NCBI GenBank assembly: GCA_018398585.1
Contig: JAGTTD010000016.1
Coordinates: forward strand, 20,507,212 to 20,571,211
Length of the DNA: 64,000 nucleotides
Reading direction: 5' to 3'
From: Simmondsia chinensis
Taxonomy: Eukaryota > Streptophyta > Magnoliopsida > Caryophyllales > Simmondsiaceae
In this document: positions 59,440 through 64,000 of the stretch, piece by piece
How positions within the stretch are numbered: position 1 is the stretch's first letter
Layout of the letters: every line of letters starts with the position of its first letter
The notes under the pieces: model-generated
Seen by the model: the letters and a program-made list of their open reading frames with translations, nothing else
Told to the model about the DNA's origin: nothing
Database searches by the model: none
Translations under genes and position numbers: made by a program

Positions 59440-61840
59440 GATGCAGCGAGCGACCAACCTTTGGCGGGTCAACAAAATTGGGTCAACGTCCCCATGGCAA
59501 GGGCCTAGGCGGGGCAAGTCCAAAAGGAAATGTGAACCATGTTGGTGGGTCGCTTGGCGTGAAGCACTGGAAAAGTATGGCGTTGGCGGGTTCAGAAGAG
59601 GAAGAGGAACGTGGGCAGTAGAGGGCAGAGCTGTTCTTAGCACCACCCAAGGGTTCAATGCGAAGGCAATGCAGTTGGGATTGAGGGCGTGATCTTAGCC
59701 GTGATTTTAGGTGCCAGTTTTGATTTCTTTACATCTTTGAATTTATTTTCTGAATTTATTTTTAAGTTTGAATTTTGAATTTGAATTTCAAATCCCTTCT
59801 CTATATAAAGGGAGGCTAGGTTAGGTTATTAGGCAGAGTTGATTTTTGAGAAAATTGTTATTGTTTTGTGGAGATTTCTTGACTCCTCGAGTTGTGAGCA
59901 AGCTATCTACCCGTTTTTGTCAATTTTATTTTCTAGTTAAATGATAATCAAAGGGAAGGCCATTGAACCTTCCCGTCCCCTTTTATCCCTCTACGTGCTG
60001 CATCAGTTGGTATCAGAGCACAAAACGCTTGCTACGATGGCCCTGAGATGTTAGAGAAATGCCGCAATCGAGGATGCTACTGATCTTGATCGACATCAAC
60101 AGCATGAGAGGAGATTTGAGGCTCTGGAAGAGAAATTCTGGCGAATCGAGCGATACTTGATTCAACAGGGGGCAAATCTCGACCTTACACTGGGATCCCT
60201 ACCCCAGCGCCCATTAGCATCGGGCGCTATCCAAAAAGAAACAGAGGAAGGCCTTCAAGTTCCATTCTTGGACGAGGAGATATCGGATCTTCGACCTAGG
60301 CGGAGGAATGTCATTATCGGCTACATTGAAGACCGGGATGATTGCAGGTAGGAGTCAGGACTTCGGGTGGACATACCAGAGTTTGATGGCGGAAGGAACC
60401 CAGACGAGGTGTGGGACTAGTTGGCGTCGGTGGAAGAGATCCTCGAGTTCAAGAGGGTGCCGGTGCACAAGCAGGCATCACTAGTGGCAACCCATTTTCG
60501 GGGGAGAGCTGCCGCTTGGTGGCAACAGACGAAGCACTCACGGCTTCGCCAAGGGAAGTCTAGGATCGATACTTGGGAGAAGTTAAAAAAGCACCTACGA
60601 GTCGCCTTCTTGCCTCATAACCATACCAAGATCTTGTACCAAAGGCTTTAGAGTTTGCGGCAAGGCTCAAGGACCATGGAGGAATACACCGCTGACTTTT
60701 ATGCCTTAATTGCTAGAAACGGTTTGGTGGAGTTGATACATCGAGGTGCTAAGGGAGTCAATCCAGGATGTCCTTAACATATTTGACATCTTTACCATGG
60801 GAGAGGCAAGCCAGAGAGCCTTGGCGGTAGAGAGGCAGCAACGACATTGCAATGTTGGCGGCACCGTCAACAATCTAGAAACTACGCGTGACCAAGTTCA
60901 ACTGCGACCCAATCGAGCGCCGCTTGCAAAACCAGTTACCGTCACCAATGAAGCAAACTTGGCGAGCAGTTCCCGCATCCGTTGCTTCAATTGTGGGGAG
61001 GTGGGGCACCGAGCTGCTGAGTGCCATAAAGGCGACGGACCAGGAAAGAACCTCCTCATTGAAGGGGCACAAGGGGAAGATGGTGACACCATTATAGAAG
61101 AGATGGGTGAAGAGTTGGCGCCAGGACATGAGGTGCACCTAACGGGGGAAGAAGGCCCTCTGCTGGTGGTAAGGCGCACATTCTTGACACCAAGAGAAAA
61201 GCACGGTGACAATTGGATTTGAAGTAACATCTTTCAGACCACTTGGTTGACTCAGGTAGCTGCGAGAATGTCGTCTCCGAGGAGGTCATGTAGAAACTTG
61301 GTTTAAGGATAGAAGACCATCCTCACCGTATAACTTATCTTAGATCAAGGGGAAGAATCACGTAATCGTCTCCAAGCGATGTCTAGTTCATTTTTCGATT
61401 GGGGGCAAGTACGAAGACGATGTATGATGTGAAGTGCTAGCAATGGATGCCTGTCACCTACTATTGGGTAGACCATGGTAGTTTGACTGAAGTGCCAATC
61501 ATGACGGAAGAAAAAACACCTGCAGTTTCATATTCGGGAATACAAAGATCTTTTGGCTTCCAAAAAAAGACGTAGCACCTCAACCGGCAAAGGGTCAGGC
61601 CATGAATCCATCAACGACTACATTATTGGTTAAAGGCGTCAGTGGAGACAAGGTTGTAAGCTTGGCAGTAAAGGATGCACACCAAAAAGGAGGCAGCAAA
61701 GGACCAAGGACCGAGGTGAGCTTGGCGGCTGAGAACTTAGTGAGGCATTCAGATGAGGTAAAGAGCTTCCACATGACACGGTTGATCAAGAGGATGCCAC
61801 TAGGGACGTTATGCGTCTCAAATTTACGGATTTTTTAATT
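59440..61840 (+). mobile_element. Gypsy retrotransposon, non-autonomous or truncated
   Basis: The 5' LTR (start about 59440, TATA 'ctatataaaggg', end 'gctgcatca' at 60005) is followed by the primer site 'ttggtatcagagc'. Gag and protease remnants follow. It is a sister of the nested element at 35886-38360: the LTR end, primer site and the gag start ('GEFWRIERYLIQQGANL' versus 'RRIERCLIQLGASP') match. It is cut on the right by the Athila-like LTR. Confidence 0.8.
60157..61230 (+). pseudogene. Gypsy gag with CCHC zinc knuckle
   Basis: Segments 60157-60351, 60421-60651 and 60746-61222. They include 'IPEFDGGRNPDEVW', 'ATHFRGRAAAWWQQTK', 'DTWEKLKKHLRVAFLP', and the knuckle 'RCFNCGEVGHRAAECHK' (CX2CX4HX4C) near 60983-61030. 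Stops and frameshifts divide them. Protease remnants follow to about 61500. Confidence 0.82.
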
Positions 61841-61841
61841 G

Positions 61842-63411
61842 ATATTTTAATTATTTTGTACCTGATTAATTATAGTTCTACACTCATTTTGGCAATTTTT
61901 ATGTTTAGCAGGTTTGAAATTAAAGTTTCGAAAATTGTCAAATTTTGGTGCAAATAAGTCAAATTCGAAGTGTAAACAATTAAATCAAGTCAATCGAGAT
62001 TCGGGATAAGAACGTAAAAGCTTGGCCCACATTGCTACAGTACCCGAGCTGCACTGTTCATCATCCCCTACCTCCAGACCCAACAACCCACCATCGTCTC
62101 GCACCAACTTCGGCCCAACTCGTCAAACCTGGCCCACCTTGTCACCACCAACCGCCCCTGTTCCAGCCCATGTCCTCTGCCCAACACACAACGACAGCCC
62201 ATACCCACACCAAGCACAGGCCCAACGTAGGCCCACACACAGCCCATCACCGTCCACCTCAAGCTCACACCATCACCGACCCAAAGCCCACGATCCCTGC
62301 CATCTTCAACCTCAGCCCAACGCAAGCCCACGAGCAGCACCGGCCCAACCACCTGCAGCCCAACAGCAACGCAGGCCCTGTTCACTGCAGCACCGGCCCA
62401 ACGCAGGCCCACGAATGGCCTGCCACCAGCACCGACTTAGGGTTTCCTGTCGATTTAAAAGGAAGAGGGGGTCTCTTGTTTGGGGGGCTCTGATTTTTCA
62501 TTCTGGGCTTCACCGCCTCTGCCTTTGTTCTCTGCCTCTCTCTTCCCCTGTTCTCTCTCGCTCGTTGCCATATTTTATTTTTCTTTTTTTTTTTTCCGTT
62601 AAGTTGGAACGAGAGCGAAATTAGCGTGAGGACCGACATGAGTTCATTCATCTCCTCCTTCACCGGATCATCCTTGATGGAGAGCTAACTTGCTCTCTGG
62701 GATTAGATAAAATCTTAGCCTTTATTTTTGTTTACTTTTAATTCGGGTTAATTTATTGTTTACATGAATTGCTGGGTTGAGATAAATACTTTAAAATATT
62801 ATATTTTATTGTTTATTCAATTGATATGATTATTGAGTTTGTAACCTTTAATTGTTGATATTGATATTTATAAATTAATTGTTTGTGCTTGTAGCCTTAG
62901 GATTAATTAATCAAGCAATAGTATTAACCGAATTGTTAATTAAAGCCTATCTTCCCTATGCTTTAGTTAGATAGGGTCAATACGTAATAATTAACAATAC
63001 GTTAGGCAGAGCTTATTTTCCTTATGCTTTAGTTAGATAGGGTCAATACGCAACACTACAACATTACCTTAGTAGGTTGAAACTTGTAGCCTAAACCACT
63101 ACCCGTGTAACAATCAATAATCCCAATTTAAGAGTTAACACAAAAATAATTAGTTAATGATGGATTCAAAATCCGAGGCTCCAATTTAATCCACGTTCCT
63201 GATTAGTAGTAGATTATTTTAGTTTAATTATCGTTTTTTAGGTTAAATAACGCAAAAATATCACTTTTTCTGAAATCAATTTAGATTATAGATTAAATTC
63301 ACGCACTCGTAGTCCCTGTGGTTCGACGCCCTCTCGCCCTACACTTCAATTTAGGTGTGTTTAATAGATAGGGTTTATAGTAAATTTTGATAGACGTAGA
63401 AAAACACATCA
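61842..63411 (+). repeat. 5' LTR of an Athila-like gypsy element
   Basis: About 1.57 kb from TGATATTTTAATT to AACACATCA, directly before a tRNA-Asp primer site. Contains a very C-rich stretch with 'gcccaacgcaggccca' units (62030-62440) and a 50-bp duplication, 'cctatgctttagttagatag' type, at 62945-63055. The left border is inferred from TG...CA ends. Confidence 0.7.
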
Positions 63412-63416
63412 GGATT

Positions 63417-63435
63417 TTGGCGCCGTTGCCGCGGA
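63417..63435 (+). other. Primer binding site (tRNA-Asp type)
   Basis: 'ttggcgccgttgccgcgg' lies five bases after the LTR end. It is complementary to the 3' end of plant tRNA-Asp with one mismatch, as in Athila elements. Confidence 0.8.
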
Positions 63436-63777
63436 CTAGGTAACATTCGTGATTTTATTTTTGCGATTTTCTTTGATTTTTAACTTTCTATTTCTTCTTT
63501 AATTTTAAATTAATTTATTTTATTTTTTTACCCAGGATTTGAAATCTTAATTTGATTCTTAATTTAGAATTTTTAATTTTTAATTCTATTTAATTGTTAT
63601 TATCTCTTTTCAAAAAAAAAAATATTTTCTTTTCATTGACATTATTTTTCTTGTAATTTTCATGCATAAGTAGATTTTAGGGTATCTTGTTATTTTTTTT
63701 TTAGTATTTATTTTGTCTGTTTTATTTGTTTTGCTTATTTAATTTTTAATTTGCTTGTTTTGTATGGTTAATTGTTC

Positions 63778-64000
63778 ATGCACGGTCGTCGCACTTTGTC
63801 TCTAGACCTTACCAAATTCGATCCTGAAATTGAAAGAACTTTAAGAGACCTTAGAGCCCAACACCAAGCACAAACCGTAATGGCTGACGAACAACAACCA
63901 CGTACACTTACGGACTACTTTACTCGCACCACATACGCTTCATCCTCATGCATTAGGTTGCCACTTGTACCTCATCAGTTCGAGCTTAAGCCACATACCA
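63778..64000 (+). CDS. Athila-like gag, 5' part, cut by the window edge
   Basis: Open frame from MHGRRTLSLDLTKFDPEIER to the window end, 74 codons without a stop. It includes 'MADEQQPRTLTDYFTR' and 'SCIRLPLVPHQFELKP', the usual beginning of Athila gag. About 360 bp of leader separate it from the primer site. Confidence 0.75.
   Translation, partial: MHGRRTLSLDLTKFDPEIERTLRDLRAQHQAQTVMADEQQPRTLTDYFTRTTYASSSCIRLPLVPHQFELKPHT

Noticed and set aside
62022..62624. 200-codon and overlapping frames in a C-rich region
   Set aside because: Low-complexity proline/histidine products on both strands within an LTR; composition artefact.

Overview
The window is nuclear DNA from a flowering plant (species not identified). 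It has intron-split eukaryotic genes with GT-AG borders, three well-known plant gene families, and dense copia, Athila-type and other gypsy, RTE LINE, SINE and MITE insertions. No bacterial or organellar features were seen. Only three host genes can be supported, covering roughly a quarter of the sequence with introns included; nearly everything else is repeat or featureless AT-rich DNA.

Layout. 1-6500: degraded LTR elements in both orientations plus two MITEs. 6886-17223 (minus): a mitochondrial-type DnaJ/Hsp40 gene, GFA2-like. Twelve exons could be placed by hand (337 residues, N-terminus to the start of the C-terminal substrate-binding region); the last exon(s) are not found. Its introns hold a hAT-type MITE, a truncated RTE/SINE copy, a probable LINE remnant and a ~200-bp tandem repeat. 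17224-23760: promoter region with a foldback MITE, other MITE-like repeats, a 5S-rRNA-headed SINE and an LTR-leader fragment. 24060-28600 (minus): a dead copia element. 28600-34300: a foldback MITE, LTR-like sequence and a pair of ~585-bp direct repeats. 34560-39780 (plus): a dead copia split by a nested gypsy element. 39781-44180: an LTR fragment, a second 5S-headed SINE, a 5'-truncated RTE LINE and a further RTE-tail copy. 46826-49234 (plus): an intact single-exon MCTP (three C2 domains plus PRT_C membrane anchor). 52478-54841 (minus): a two-exon gene for thioredoxin-like Clot. 55857-59399: an LTR retrotransposon with gag only (TR-GAG type). 59440-61840: a gypsy with gag and protease remnants. 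61842 to the end: an Athila-like gypsy 5' LTR, tRNA-Asp primer site and the start of gag.

The most interesting signal is a coherent retroposition network. A RTE-clade LINE (40752-42893) ends in a characteristic 3' tail with TTG repeats. The same tail ends two short elements whose 5' part is 5S ribosomal RNA (SINE3-like architecture) and at least three truncated copies, several with clear target-site duplications. That places a LINE and its apparent SINE parasites side by side. The host genes are unrelated housekeeping or signalling genes and show no sign of operating together.
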